Source of the DNA: Xanthobacteraceae bacterium
Lineage (GTDB): Bacteria; Pseudomonadota; Alphaproteobacteria; Rhizobiales; Xanthobacteraceae
Direction of reading: 5' to 3'
Assembly (NCBI GenBank): GCA_031291475.1
Contig: JARLIY010000115.1
Location: 1-45,730, forward strand
DNA: 45,730 bases
In this document: in pieces, positions 26,963 through 35,887 of the stretch
Layout of the letters: each line of letters opens with the position of its first letter
Position numbering within the stretch: the first letter of the stretch is position 1
Notes under the pieces: model-generated
Told to the model about the DNA's origin: nothing
The model's input: the letters and a program-made list of their open reading frames with translations, nothing else
Databases searched by the model: none
Position numbers and translations under genes: made by a program

Positions 26963-27669
26963 TGGCATCGATTCTCGAGTTGCGCGCAGTCAAGGCCTTC
27001 TACGGCCAGTCCGAGGTCGTGCATGGGATCGACGTTGCAGTCGAGGAAGGCGGCATGACCGTGCTCCTCGGCGCCAACGGCGCCGGCAAGACGACGACGT
27101 TGCGCGCTATTTGCGGCCTGGTGAAGAGCGAAGGCGAAATCCTGTTTGCCGGGGAACGGCTGGATCGGCGCACGACCGAAGCGATCGCCGGCCTCGGAGT
27201 GGCGCACGTGCCGGAAGGACGCGGGACTTTCGTCGGGCTCACGGTCGAGGAAAACCTGCGCCTTGGTGGCTATACGCGCCTCTCGGCCGCGCGCGAGAAC
27301 ATCCAGCGCATGTACGGATATTTTCCGATTCTGGCCCAGCGCCGGCGGCAGCAGGCCGGCGCTTTATCCGGCGGCGAGCAGCAGATGCTGGCCATGGCGC
27401 GCGCGCTGATGATGTCGCCGCGGCTCCTGGTGCTCGACGAACCGTCCTTCGGTCTGGCGCCGCGAATTGTCGAGGACATCTTCACCATCATCGAGCGCAT
27501 ACGGCAGGAGGAGAAGGTGAGCGTGCTGCTGGTCGAGCAGAATGCAAGCCTCGCGCTCGAACTGGCGGATCACGCTTATCTGCTCGAAACCGGCTACATC
27601 GTTACCTCCGGCAGCGCCAAGACCCTCGCCGACGATCCCCAAATTCGCCGTTCCTATCTCGGCTACTGA
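26962..27669 (+). CDS. livF: Branched-chain-type ABC transporter ATPase LivF
   Basis: A 235-residue second ATPase of the importer, acting as a heterodimer with LivG. Walker A is GANGAGKTT, the signature LSGGEQQMLAMARALM, Walker B LLVLDEPSFGLAP, with the LivF-typical VPEGRGTFVGLTVEENLRLG before the signature. The start ATG shares one base with the livG stop (TGATG), so translation is coupled. Confidence 0.93.
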   Translation: MASILELRAVKAFYGQSEVVHGIDVAVEEGGMTVLLGANGAGKTTTLRAICGLVKSEGEILFAGERLDRRTTEAIAGLGVAHVPEGRGTFVGLTVEENLRLGGYTRLSAARENIQRMYGYFPILAQRRRQQAGALSGGEQQMLAMARALMMSPRLLVLDEPSFGLAPRIVEDIFTIIERIRQEEKVSVLLVEQNASLALELADHAYLLETGYIVTSGSAKTLADDPQIRRSYLGY

Positions 27670-27679
27670 GACACCCGCG

Positions 27680-28549
27680 ATGCACCAGTTCTTGCAGCAG
27701 ATATTCTCGGGGCTCGCGGCGGGGGCCATTTACGCGAGTCTGGCGCTGGCACTGGTGATGATCTACCGCGCGACCGACCTGGTGAACTTTGCGCAAGGCG
27801 AGATGGCGATGTTCTCCACTTACATCGCCTGGACGCTGGTCAATGCCGAAGTGCCGTTCTGGGGGGCCTTTCTGATTACGCTTGTTGTCTCATTCGTCGG
27901 CGGCATGCTGATCGAACGCGTGGTCATCCGGCCGGTCGAGAACGCGCCGGTTCTGGCGGCGGTGGTCGTGACGATCGGCCTGTTGCTGATTTTCAATTCG
28001 ACCGCCGGATGGATCTACAGCTACACGGTACAGGATTTCCCCAGTCCGTTTCCCGACCGGCCGCTGTTCGGCGCGTTGATGACCACGCGCGACCTCGGCG
28101 TGATCGCCGTGACGCTGGCGATGCTCATTCTGCTGTTCGTATTCTTCCGCTTCACCGCGACCGGGCTCGCCATGCGCGCCGCCGCGCAAAATCCGGACTC
28201 CGCGCGGCTGTGCGGTATTCGCGTCGGGCGCATGCTGGCGATCGGCTGGGGGCTCGCGGCCGCCATCGGCGCCACCGCGGGCATTATGGTGGCGCCGGTT
28301 TTGTTTCTTGATCCGAACATGATGGGCGGCGTGCTCATATACGCTTTCGCCGGCGCGCTGCTGGGCGGCATCACCAGCCCCGTCGGCGCCGTCGTCGGCG
28401 GGCTCATCGTCGGCGTGACCGAGAATCTCGTCGGCACCTATCTCATCGCCAGCCAGCTCAAACTGACGGTGGCGTTTGCCTTGATCATTCTCGTGTTGGT
28501 GTTTCGGCCGAACGGCTTATTCGGCACCGCGATCGTGCGGCGGGTGTGA
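27680..28549 (+). CDS. livH: Branched-chain-type ABC transporter permease LivH
   Basis: A 289-residue inner-membrane permease with about eight hydrophobic segments. It begins QQIFSGLAAGAIYASLALAL and contains the LivH stretches RATDLVNFAQGEMAMFSTY and AGALLGGITSPVGAVVGGLI, the latter being the cytoplasmic coupling region. The frame is open further upstream (27542) but that part overlaps livF; ATG 27680 gives the family length. It lies 10 bases after livF. Confidence 0.93.
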   Translation: MHQFLQQIFSGLAAGAIYASLALALVMIYRATDLVNFAQGEMAMFSTYIAWTLVNAEVPFWGAFLITLVVSFVGGMLIERVVIRPVENAPVLAAVVVTIGLLLIFNSTAGWIYSYTVQDFPSPFPDRPLFGALMTTRDLGVIAVTLAMLILLFVFFRFTATGLAMRAAAQNPDSARLCGIRVGRMLAIGWGLAAAIGATAGIMVAPVLFLDPNMMGGVLIYAFAGALLGGITSPVGAVVGGLIVGVTENLVGTYLIASQLKLTVAFALIILVLVFRPNGLFGTAIVRRV

Positions 28550-28551
28550 GC

Positions 28552-29574
28552 ATGGAAAGGCCCCTCCCCGCGCCGGCCGGACTCGCCGCCGATCGCTACG
28601 CCGGGCTGAGTCTTGCCGCCTGGCAAAAGTTCGGCACGCTGGCGCTGATCGTGCTCGCCGCCGTCCTGCCGTTCGCCTTAAGCCGTTATCACGTGTTCGA
28701 GCTGACGATGGTGATGATCTACGCCATCGCCGTACTCGGGCTGAACATCCTCACCGGTTACAACGGACAGATTTCGCTCGGTCATGGCGGCTTCTTTGCC
28801 GCAGGCGCCTACACCGCCGCCATCCTGATGCATCACTATGGCGTTCCGTATTGGGCGACGCTGCCGCCGGCGGCGGTGATTTGCTTCGCGCTTGGCGTGT
28901 TGTTCGGACTACCGGCGCTGCGCTTCGAAGGCCCCTACCTCGCGCTGGTCACGCTGGCGATGGCGCTGGCGACGCCGCAATTGCTGAAGTATTTCGATAC
29001 CTGGACGGGCGGCCAGCAAGGCATCAATCTCGTCAAACCGATGCCGCCACCGGCGCTGGTGGAGCTCGGCCTCGACCGCGACCGCTGGCTCTACTACGTG
29101 GCTTTTGTCGCGCTGCTCATAGCCATCCGCGTCGCCGCCAACTTGCTGCACGGACGCACCGGCCGGGCGCTGATCGCGATCCGCGACCAACCGATCGCGG
29201 CCGCCGCCATGGGCATCCACACCGCGCGCTACAAAACCCTTGCTTTCGGAACGTCGACGCTGTTCACCGGCGTTGCCGGCGCGTTGGCCGCGATCGTCAT
29301 CGGTTATGTCTCGCCCGAAGGCTACAGCCTGTTCCTGTCGGTGTCGTTTCTGGTAGGCTCAGCCATCGGCGGCATTGCGACAATCGGCGGCGCGATCGTC
29401 GGCGGGCTCTTTATCCAATTCGTACCCAACTTGGCCAACGACATTTCCGACGCCGCCCCTTGGGCCATCTACGGGCTCGCCATGCTATTGTTCATGTATG
29501 CGATGCCGCGCGGCGTCGTCGGGTCGCTCGGACCGTTGATTGCCCGGCTGACGCAGCGAATAAGAGCCGGCTGA
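28552..29574 (+). CDS. livM: Branched-chain-type ABC transporter permease LivM
   Basis: A 340-residue second permease of the importer. After a short cytoplasmic N-terminus it has about nine to ten hydrophobic segments and the LivM motif LGLNILTGYNGQISLGHGGFFAAGAY, given here only in part, plus IRDQPIAAAAMGIHTARYKT in the loop that contacts the ATPases. ATG 28552 or the GTG at 28546, which overlaps the livH stop as GTGA, could be the start. Confidence 0.92.
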   Translation: MERPLPAPAGLAADRYAGLSLAAWQKFGTLALIVLAAVLPFALSRYHVFELTMVMIYAIAVLGLNILTGYNGQISLGHGGFFAAGAYTAAILMHHYGVPYWATLPPAAVICFALGVLFGLPALRFEGPYLALVTLAMALATPQLLKYFDTWTGGQQGINLVKPMPPPALVELGLDRDRWLYYVAFVALLIAIRVAANLLHGRTGRALIAIRDQPIAAAAMGIHTARYKTLAFGTSTLFTGVAGALAAIVIGYVSPEGYSLFLSVSFLVGSAIGGIATIGGAIVGGLFIQFVPNLANDISDAAPWAIYGLAMLLFMYAMPRGVVGSLGPLIARLTQRIRAG

Positions 29575-29594
29575 GAATGCAGCGGGAGGATATC

Positions 29595-30815
29595 GTGAGC
29601 TTGCTGCGGATGCTCGTGGGCGGCCTCGCGGCACTAAGCTTCGGTTTCGCGAGCGTGCTGGCTTTTGCCGGGGACCAATACGGACCCGGTGCCAGCGACA
29701 CCGAGATCAAGATCGGCAATACCATGCCCTACAGCGGCCCGGCTTCCGGCTATGGCGCCATCGGCAAGTCGCTGGCCGCCTACTTCGCGATGATCAACGA
29801 ACAAGGTGGCGTCAACGGCCGCAAGATCAACTTCATTAGCCGCGACGACGGCTACAGTCCGCCGAAGACCGTCGAGCAGGTGCGCAAGCTCGTCGAGGAA
29901 GACCAGGTCCTGCTGTTGTTCCAGACGCTCGGCACGCCGCCCAACCTCGCGATCCGCGGCTACCTCAACGACAACAAAGTCCCGCAATTGTTCGTCGGCT
30001 CCGGCGCTGACCAGTGGAACGATCCCAAGCACTATCCCTGGACGATGGGTTGGCAGCCCAGCTACGGCACGGAGTCGCGCATTTATGCTCGCTACATCCT
30101 CAAAAATCTGCCGGATGCCCGGATCGCGGTGCTCTATCAGAACGACGATTTCGGCAAGGACTACGTCAATGGCCTGCGCGCCGGGCTGGAAGACAAAGCG
30201 GGTAAAATGATCGTCGCGACGCAGTCCTATGAGACCACCGATCCCACCGTCGATTCGCAAATCGTCGCGCTGCACGGAAGCGGCGCCGATGTTCTGCTGA
30301 CGGCGGCCATCCCAAAATTCACGACGCTAGCGATCCGCAAGGTCTACGATATCGGCTGGCGGCCGACGCATTTCATCAATTCCGTCTCGACTTCGGTGGG
30401 ATCGGTTATGAAGCCCGCAGGGATCGAGAAAGCCGTCGGCATCATTTCGGGAGCCTTCAACAAAGACCCCACCGATCCGCAATGGCAAGACACGACCGAA
30501 TACGCCGAATGGCTAGCTTGGATGAAGAAATATAATCCGTCCGGCAATGTCGCCGACACTCTTACCGTTTACGGTTACGCGACGGCACAGACCATGGTCG
30601 CCGTATTCAAGGCGAGCGGCAACGATCTCACCCGCGACAACGTGATGAGGCAGGCGGCGAGCATTCGCGGCTTGAAGTTGCCGATGCTGCTGCCCGGCAT
30701 TACCATCTCGACCAGCGCCGAGGATTACGCGCCGATCAAGCAGATGCAGCTGCAGAAATTGGATGGCACTAACTGGAAGGTGTTTGGCGAGGTGATGACG
30801 GGGTCAGGCAATTAG
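29595..30815 (+). CDS. LivK-like periplasmic substrate-binding protein, copy 1
   Basis: The receptor of the adjacent importer, 406 residues with a signal peptide (about 1-25, ending VLAFAGD) and a type I periplasmic-binding fold (Peripla_BP_6). I choose GTG 29595: it has GGGAGG 5 bases upstream, the same 15-base GGGAGGATATCGTGA occurs at copy 3, and it gives exactly the length of copy 3. ATG 29577 and much longer frames are open but unsupported. Relative to copies 2 and 3 it differs at likely pocket segments: VGSGADQW for ATGADKW and SYGTESRIYAR for SYRIEARIYAR. It may therefore bind a different ligand. Confidence 0.92.
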   Translation: MSLLRMLVGGLAALSFGFASVLAFAGDQYGPGASDTEIKIGNTMPYSGPASGYGAIGKSLAAYFAMINEQGGVNGRKINFISRDDGYSPPKTVEQVRKLVEEDQVLLLFQTLGTPPNLAIRGYLNDNKVPQLFVGSGADQWNDPKHYPWTMGWQPSYGTESRIYARYILKNLPDARIAVLYQNDDFGKDYVNGLRAGLEDKAGKMIVATQSYETTDPTVDSQIVALHGSGADVLLTAAIPKFTTLAIRKVYDIGWRPTHFINSVSTSVGSVMKPAGIEKAVGIISGAFNKDPTDPQWQDTTEYAEWLAWMKKYNPSGNVADTLTVYGYATAQTMVAVFKASGNDLTRDNVMRQAASIRGLKLPMLLPGITISTSAEDYAPIKQMQLQKLDGTNWKVFGEVMTGSGN

Positions 30816-30866
30816 AGAGCGAAGCTCGATTCGGGAGAGCCCAAGAGAATGCCAATGGAGAACATC

Positions 30867-32084
30867 ATGACGACGAAATCGAACGTCGCGAAAGGCCTGT
30901 CAGCGGCCGGCCTCATTCTCGCAAGCGGACTGGCCTTCGCAGGCCAATATGGACCCGGCGCCAGCGATACCGAGATCAAGATCGGCAATACCATGCCGTA
31001 CAGCGGCCCGGCTTCTGCCTATGGCGCCATCGGCAAGTCGGACGCGGCGTATTTCACCATGATCAACGGGCAAGGCGGTATCAACGGGCGCAAGATCAAT
31101 TTCATCAGCCGTGACGACAGCTATAGTCCGCCGAAGGCCGTCGAGCAGATACGTCAGCTCGTCGAGCAGGACGGCGTGCTACTGACCTTCAATACGCTCG
31201 GCACGCCGCCCAATACCGCGATCCAGGGTTATTTGAACGATAACAAGGTCCCGCATTTGTTCATCGCCACCGGCGCCGACAAATGGAACGATCCCAAGCA
31301 CTTTCCCTGGACGATGGGCTGGCAGCCAAGCTATCGCATCGAAGCGCGTATCTACGCCCGCTACATCCTCAAGAACCTCCCGGACGCCAAGATCGCCGTG
31401 CTCTATCAGAACGACGATTTCGGCAAGGATTACCTCAACGGCTTGCGTGAAGGGCTCGGCGAGAAGGCCGGCAAATTGATCGTCGCCGTCCAGTCCTACG
31501 AAACGACCGATCCCACCGTCGACTCGCAAATCGTCGCCCTGCAAGGCAGCGGCGCCGACGTTCTCTTGACCGCCGCAGTGCCCAAATTCGCGGCGCAGGC
31601 GATCCGCAAGGTCTATGATATCGGTTGGAAGCCGACGCACTTCCTCACTAATGTATCGAATTCGGTCGGAGCGGTGATGCGTCCTGCCGGACTTGAGAAG
31701 GGCGTCGGCATCATCTCCGCCGCGTATCTCAAGGAACCGACGGATCCGCAGTGGCAAGATACGCCGGAGTACAAGGACTGGCTCGCCTGGATGAAGAAAT
31801 ACAACACATCCGGCAGCCTGACCGACAGCAACAACGTGACCGGCTATTCGGTGACGCAAACCATGGTGGCGGTACTCAAGGCCTGCGGCGACAACCTTAC
31901 GCGCGACAACATCATGAAGCAGGCTGCCAGCATCCACCAGCTGAAACTGCCGATGCTGCTGCCGGGCATCACCGTCTCGACCGGCCCGGATGATTTTGCA
32001 CCGATCAAGCAGATGCGACTCGAAAAATTCGACGGCAACACCTGGCAGCTGTTCGGCGACGTGATCTCGGCGTCCGGCAGCTAA
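30867..32084 (+). CDS. LivK-like periplasmic substrate-binding protein, copy 2
   Basis: A 405-residue paralogue of copies 1 and 3, beginning with a signal peptide (MTTKSNVAKGLSAAGLILAS, cleavage near LAFA-G). The mature N-terminus QYGPGASDTEIKIGNTMPYS is shared by all three. The start is ATG 30867 (GGAGAACATC upstream, aligned with the ribosome sites of the other two); an ATG six codons earlier is also open. It carries a lone cysteine (LKACGDN) where copies 1 and 3 have serine. It lies 51 bases after copy 1. Confidence 0.92.
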   Translation: MTTKSNVAKGLSAAGLILASGLAFAGQYGPGASDTEIKIGNTMPYSGPASAYGAIGKSDAAYFTMINGQGGINGRKINFISRDDSYSPPKAVEQIRQLVEQDGVLLTFNTLGTPPNTAIQGYLNDNKVPHLFIATGADKWNDPKHFPWTMGWQPSYRIEARIYARYILKNLPDAKIAVLYQNDDFGKDYLNGLREGLGEKAGKLIVAVQSYETTDPTVDSQIVALQGSGADVLLTAAVPKFAAQAIRKVYDIGWKPTHFLTNVSNSVGAVMRPAGLEKGVGIISAAYLKEPTDPQWQDTPEYKDWLAWMKKYNTSGSLTDSNNVTGYSVTQTMVAVLKACGDNLTRDNIMKQAASIHQLKLPMLLPGITVSTGPDDFAPIKQMRLEKFDGNTWQLFGDVISASGS

Positions 32085-32139
32085 AACCGATCTGCAACAG
32101 AGACCTGAAAGAGAATCTGAAAAATAAAGGGAGGATATC

Positions 32140-33360
32140 GTGACCAACAAACAAGCCTTGGTGACAAGCCTAGCGGCAGCCGTTTTCGCTCTGGCGGGCG
32201 GATTGGCTTTCGCCGCGGGCCAATATGGACCCGGCGCCAGCGACACCGAAATCAAGATCGGCAACACCATGCCCTACAGCGGCCCGGCCTCGGCCTACGG
32301 CACCATCGGCAAGGCAGAAGCCGCTTACTTCACCATGATCAATGAACAGGGCGGCATCAACGGCCGCAAGATTAACTTCATCAGCCGCGATGACGGTTAT
32401 AGCCCGCCGAAGACCGTCGAAGTCGTGCGCAAGCTGGTTGAGGAAGATCAGGTGCTGCTGACGTTTCAACTCCTCGGCACCGCGCCCAACTCGGCGGTCC
32501 AAGGCTATCTGAACGACAATAAAGTGCCGCAACTGTTCGTCGCCACGGGCGCAGACAAATGGAACGATCCGAAGAAGTTTCCTTGGACGATGGGCTGGCA
32601 GCCCAGCTATCGCATCGAGGCGCGCGTTTACGGCCGCTACATCCTCAAAAACGTGCCGAACGCCAAGGTCGCAATCGTCTACCAGAACGACGACTTCGGT
32701 AAGGACTACCTCACCGGTCTGCGCGAAGGGCTCGGCGACAAGGCCGACAAGATGATCGTCGCCAGCAACACCTATGAGACCACCGATCCGACCATCGATT
32801 CGCAAATCGTCGCGTTACAGGGAAGCGGCGCCGACACGCTTGTGGTGGCGGCGACTCCCAAGTTCGCGGCCCAAGCCATCCGCAAAGTTGCCGACCTCGG
32901 CTGGAAGCCGAATTTCTTTATGACCAACGTGTCGGTTTCGGTCGGATCGGTGATGAAGCCTGCGGGATTCGACAAGGCTCAGGGCATTATCACCGGCGGC
33001 TATCTCAAAGACCCCAACGATCCGCAGTGGCAGAACTCGGCCGAGTACAAGGATTGGCTGGAGTGGATGAAGAAATACTATCCGGCAGGCAATCTCGCCG
33101 ACGTGAACAACGTTTACGGTTACTCGGTGGCGCAGAACCTGGTGGCGGTGCTCAAGGCGAGCGGCGACAACCTCACGCGCGAGAACGTCATGAAGCAGGC
33201 GGCCGCGATCCCTGATCTGAAACTGCCGATGGCGCTACCGGGCATCACGCTTTCCACCAGCGCAACGGACTTCGCACCGATCAAGCAGATGCAGCTGCAA
33301 AAGTTCGAAGGCGAGACGTGGAAGCTGTTCGGCGAGGTAATTTCGGGCTCAGGCAGTTAG
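32140..33360 (+). CDS. LivK-like periplasmic substrate-binding protein, copy 3
   Basis: A 406-residue third paralogue with a signal peptide ending GLAFAAG and the same Peripla_BP_6 fold. GTG 32140 has the ribosome site AGGGAGGATATC. It shares the SYRIEAR and ATGADKW segments with copy 2 but has its own replacements (QLLGTAPN for NTLGTPPN; DLGWKPNFFMTN for DIGWKPTHFLTN). It lies 55 bases after copy 2. Its TAG stop overlaps the stop of the convergent TetR gene by two bases, leaving no room for a terminator between them. Confidence 0.93.
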   Translation: MTNKQALVTSLAAAVFALAGGLAFAAGQYGPGASDTEIKIGNTMPYSGPASAYGTIGKAEAAYFTMINEQGGINGRKINFISRDDGYSPPKTVEVVRKLVEEDQVLLTFQLLGTAPNSAVQGYLNDNKVPQLFVATGADKWNDPKKFPWTMGWQPSYRIEARVYGRYILKNVPNAKVAIVYQNDDFGKDYLTGLREGLGDKADKMIVASNTYETTDPTIDSQIVALQGSGADTLVVAATPKFAAQAIRKVADLGWKPNFFMTNVSVSVGSVMKPAGFDKAQGIITGGYLKDPNDPQWQNSAEYKDWLEWMKKYYPAGNLADVNNVYGYSVAQNLVAVLKASGDNLTRENVMKQAAAIPDLKLPMALPGITLSTSATDFAPIKQMQLQKFEGETWKLFGEVISGSGS

Positions 33361-34013
33361 GACGCAGCTGCCGGCATCGCCGTTTGCACCACGAGGCCGC
33401 GGGCGCGCGCATCGGCCACCCCGAGCGCGCGCAAGGCGGTGAGCGTCAGTGATTGCACAATCTCGCGCTCGCGCCTGGATGCGTCGGGCGCGAGCGGGCC
33501 GACCAGTCCCTCCACGAGAAGACCGGTGAGCGCCGCCGCGGCCAGCTCGGAATCCTGTTCCGGCAGGCGACCCTCGGCCACCGCCGCGGCGATACGGCCG
33601 GCGAATTCCGCCGCCAGCGATCGGCGAAACGCGGTCCGGACGCCGTCGAGTTCGGCATCCACCGGCTCGGCGATCGCCGCGAAAGTGAGCCGGCGGTCGC
33701 GCAAAGCGCGCGCGGCAAACGTCATGATCGCCGCCGAGAGCGCCGACAGCGGGCCCGGCGCGCCGGCGGCGGCTTGGCGCAGCGCCCCGATCTCGCTTTC
33801 GGCCATTCCGGAAAGAAGCGCGGCGACGAGAGCGGTCTTGCCGGGGAAGTAGCGATAAACTGTACCTGCGGCGATCCCGGCCCGCGCGGCAACCGGCGCG
33901 ATTTGCACCGCCGCCAGACCTCCTTCGCTCGCGATCTGCCGTGCAGCGACAATAATGGCGTCGTGCCGCGCGGCGAGCCGGCGAGCGACGTTTTCGGTGC
34001 GACGATAGGGCAT
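33357..34013 (-). CDS. TetR/AcrR family transcriptional regulator
   Basis: A 218-residue repressor-type regulator. The N-terminal helix-turn-helix (about 15-62) reads RHDAIIVAARQIASEGG then IAPVAARAGIAAGTVYRYFP, the TetR signature. The C-terminal ligand domain is Ala-rich and not informative. It lies 69 bases downstream of the TPP-enzyme gene on the same strand and may be cotranscribed with it, and converges on the liv operon. Likely targets are its neighbours or itself; no operator could be placed. Confidence 0.9.
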   Translation of the reverse strand: MPYRRTENVARRLAARHDAIIVAARQIASEGGLAAVQIAPVAARAGIAAGTVYRYFPGKTALVAALLSGMAESEIGALRQAAAGAPGPLSALSAAIMTFAARALRDRRLTFAAIAEPVDAELDGVRTAFRRSLAAEFAGRIAAAVAEGRLPEQDSELAAAALTGLLVEGLVGPLAPDASRREREIVQSLTLTALRALGVADARARGLVVQTAMPAAAS

Positions 34014-34082
34014 CCGTGACCGCGAAAGAATCGGCCGCAGTCTAGCAAAGGCTGAACTGGGATTCAGCAGTAGCGTGCGCGC

Positions 34083-35756
34083 CTACTTCTCGGCGAGCGA
34101 CGCGGCGCGGATCTTGGCCAAAGTCGTCATCGGCGTGATGGCCTCTGGATCGATGGCGAGGCGGATAATCGCCGGCTTGCCCGAGGCTTGCGCCTGCCGG
34201 AACGCGTCGGGGAAATCGGCGGTCCGTTCGACGCTGACGCCGAAGCCGCCAAAGGCGCGGGCGTAAGCGGCAAAGTCCGGATTGCGCAAGTCGGTGGCAA
34301 AGACGCGGCCCGGATATTCGCGCTCCTGATGCATGCGGATGGTGCCGTAGGTGCCGTTGTCGGCGATCACGACGACGAGCGGCAGCCCATATTGGACGGC
34401 GGTGGCGAATTCCTGGCCGTTCATGAGGAAGTCGCCGTCGCCGGCGATACAGACGACCGGGCGCTCGGGATAGAGCCGCTTCATGGCGACGGCCGCAGGC
34501 ACGCCGTAGCCCATCGAACCCGACGTCGGCGCGACCTGCTGACCGAAACGGCGGAAGCGGAAGAAGCGATGAATCCATGCCGCGTAATTGCCGGCGCCGT
34601 TGCACAGGAGCGCGTTGGCGGGAAGGTTCTCGCGTAGCCACACCATCACCGCGCCGAGATTGACGGCGCCCGGCTGGTCGGTGGGCTTTTCGGTCCAGGC
34701 GAGGTAATCGGCGTGGGCGGCTTGCGCCTGCCCGCCGCGCGCGCCCGGGAGTTCGAGATGGTCTAGCGCTGCGGCAAACGCCGTCGGCGTCGCGTGAATC
34801 GGCAGATGCGCGCTGTAAACGCGGCCGAGTTCTTCGGCGCCGGGATGCACGTGAACGAAGGTCATCTGCGGCCGCGGAATATTGAACAAGGTGTAGCTCT
34901 GCGACGGCAATTCGCCCATGCGGCCGCCGATCAGCACGACGAGGTCCGCCGCCTTGATGCGCTCCAACAGCTTCGGATTGGGACCGATGCCGAGATCGCC
35001 GGCGTAGCTCGGATGCAAGGCGTCGAACAAATGCAGGCGGCGGAAGGTCGTGCAAACCGGCAGCGCATATTTTTGCGCAAAGCGCGCAATGCCGTCGCAA
35101 GCCGCCTGCGACCAGCGGCTGCCGCCGAGGATCAGGATCGGCGCGCGGGCGGCGCCGAGAAGATCTGCGAGTTTCGCAAGTTCGGCGGAGCCCGGCGCGG
35201 TTTCAATCGGCGCGTAAGGCGGCGCGTCGTCGACGGCAACGCGTTCGGCCAGCATGTCCTCGGGCAGGCCGATGACGACCGGCCCCGGCCGTCCATTGGC
35301 CGCCGTATGGAAGGCGCGCGAGACGATCTCGGGGATACGCGCCGGATCGTCGATCTCCGTCGCCCATTTGGTCATCGAGCCGAAGACGGCGCGGTAATCG
35401 AGCTCCTGAAAGGCCTCGCGCCCGCGCATGTCGCGCGCGACCTGTCCGACAAAGACGATAAGCGGCGTCGAATCCTGGCGCGCAATGTGAATCCCGGGCG
35501 AAGCATTGGTGGCGCCCGGCCCGCGGGTGACGAAGCAAATGCCGGGACGACCGGTCGCTTTGCCCACCGCTTCCGCCATCATCGCCGCCCCGCCCTCCTG
35601 CCGGCACACCGTGATGGCGAGATCGCTGTCGTGGAAAGCATCGAGTACTGCCAAGTAACTCTCGCCGGGCACGCAGAAGACGTCACGCACGGTATTGATG
35701 CGCAGTTGGTCGACCAGCACTTGGGCGGCAGTGCGGATATTGTCCTTGCCGCGCAT
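34083..35756 (-). CDS. Thiamine-pyrophosphate-dependent enzyme, acetolactate synthase-like
   Basis: A cytoplasmic ThDP enzyme of the POX/ALS family, 557 residues from ATG 35756 (GGAG 6 bases upstream). The N-terminal Pyr domain has DVFCVPGESYLAVLDAF and the catalytic glutamate in CRQEGGAAMMAEAVGKATG; the middle domain has ILILGGSRW; the PP domain shows the ThDP/Mg motif GDGDFLMNGQEFATAVQYGL followed by VVIADNGTYGTIR. No acetolactate synthase small subunit gene is nearby and the flavin-site residues are uncertain, so biosynthetic ALS is unlikely. A 2-oxoacid decarboxylase or carboligase role is plausible. The frame remains open to 35855. Confidence 0.86.
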   Translation of the reverse strand: MRGKDNIRTAAQVLVDQLRINTVRDVFCVPGESYLAVLDAFHDSDLAITVCRQEGGAAMMAEAVGKATGRPGICFVTRGPGATNASPGIHIARQDSTPLIVFVGQVARDMRGREAFQELDYRAVFGSMTKWATEIDDPARIPEIVSRAFHTAANGRPGPVVIGLPEDMLAERVAVDDAPPYAPIETAPGSAELAKLADLLGAARAPILILGGSRWSQAACDGIARFAQKYALPVCTTFRRLHLFDALHPSYAGDLGIGPNPKLLERIKAADLVVLIGGRMGELPSQSYTLFNIPRPQMTFVHVHPGAEELGRVYSAHLPIHATPTAFAAALDHLELPGARGGQAQAAHADYLAWTEKPTDQPGAVNLGAVMVWLRENLPANALLCNGAGNYAAWIHRFFRFRRFGQQVAPTSGSMGYGVPAAVAMKRLYPERPVVCIAGDGDFLMNGQEFATAVQYGLPLVVVIADNGTYGTIRMHQEREYPGRVFATDLRNPDFAAYARAFGGFGVSVERTADFPDAFRQAQASGKPAIIRLAIDPEAITPMTTLAKIRAASLAEK

Positions 35757-35887
35757 CGGCATCTCCGCGGAATGACCGGGCGCAGCCGATTCGCCGCCCC
35801 GGACGTTGTAAACTTTGATTGCCGCGACGGGCGCCGATAGTCCAGTGTTTTGCATGCGGATCGCGGAAAACTGAGGATATTGACTGC

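Noticed and set aside
28851..29594. Very long N-terminal extension of LivK copy 1 (open frame from 28851)
   Set aside because: It overlaps livM in another frame. The signal peptide and the ribosome site shared with copy 3 place the start at 29595.
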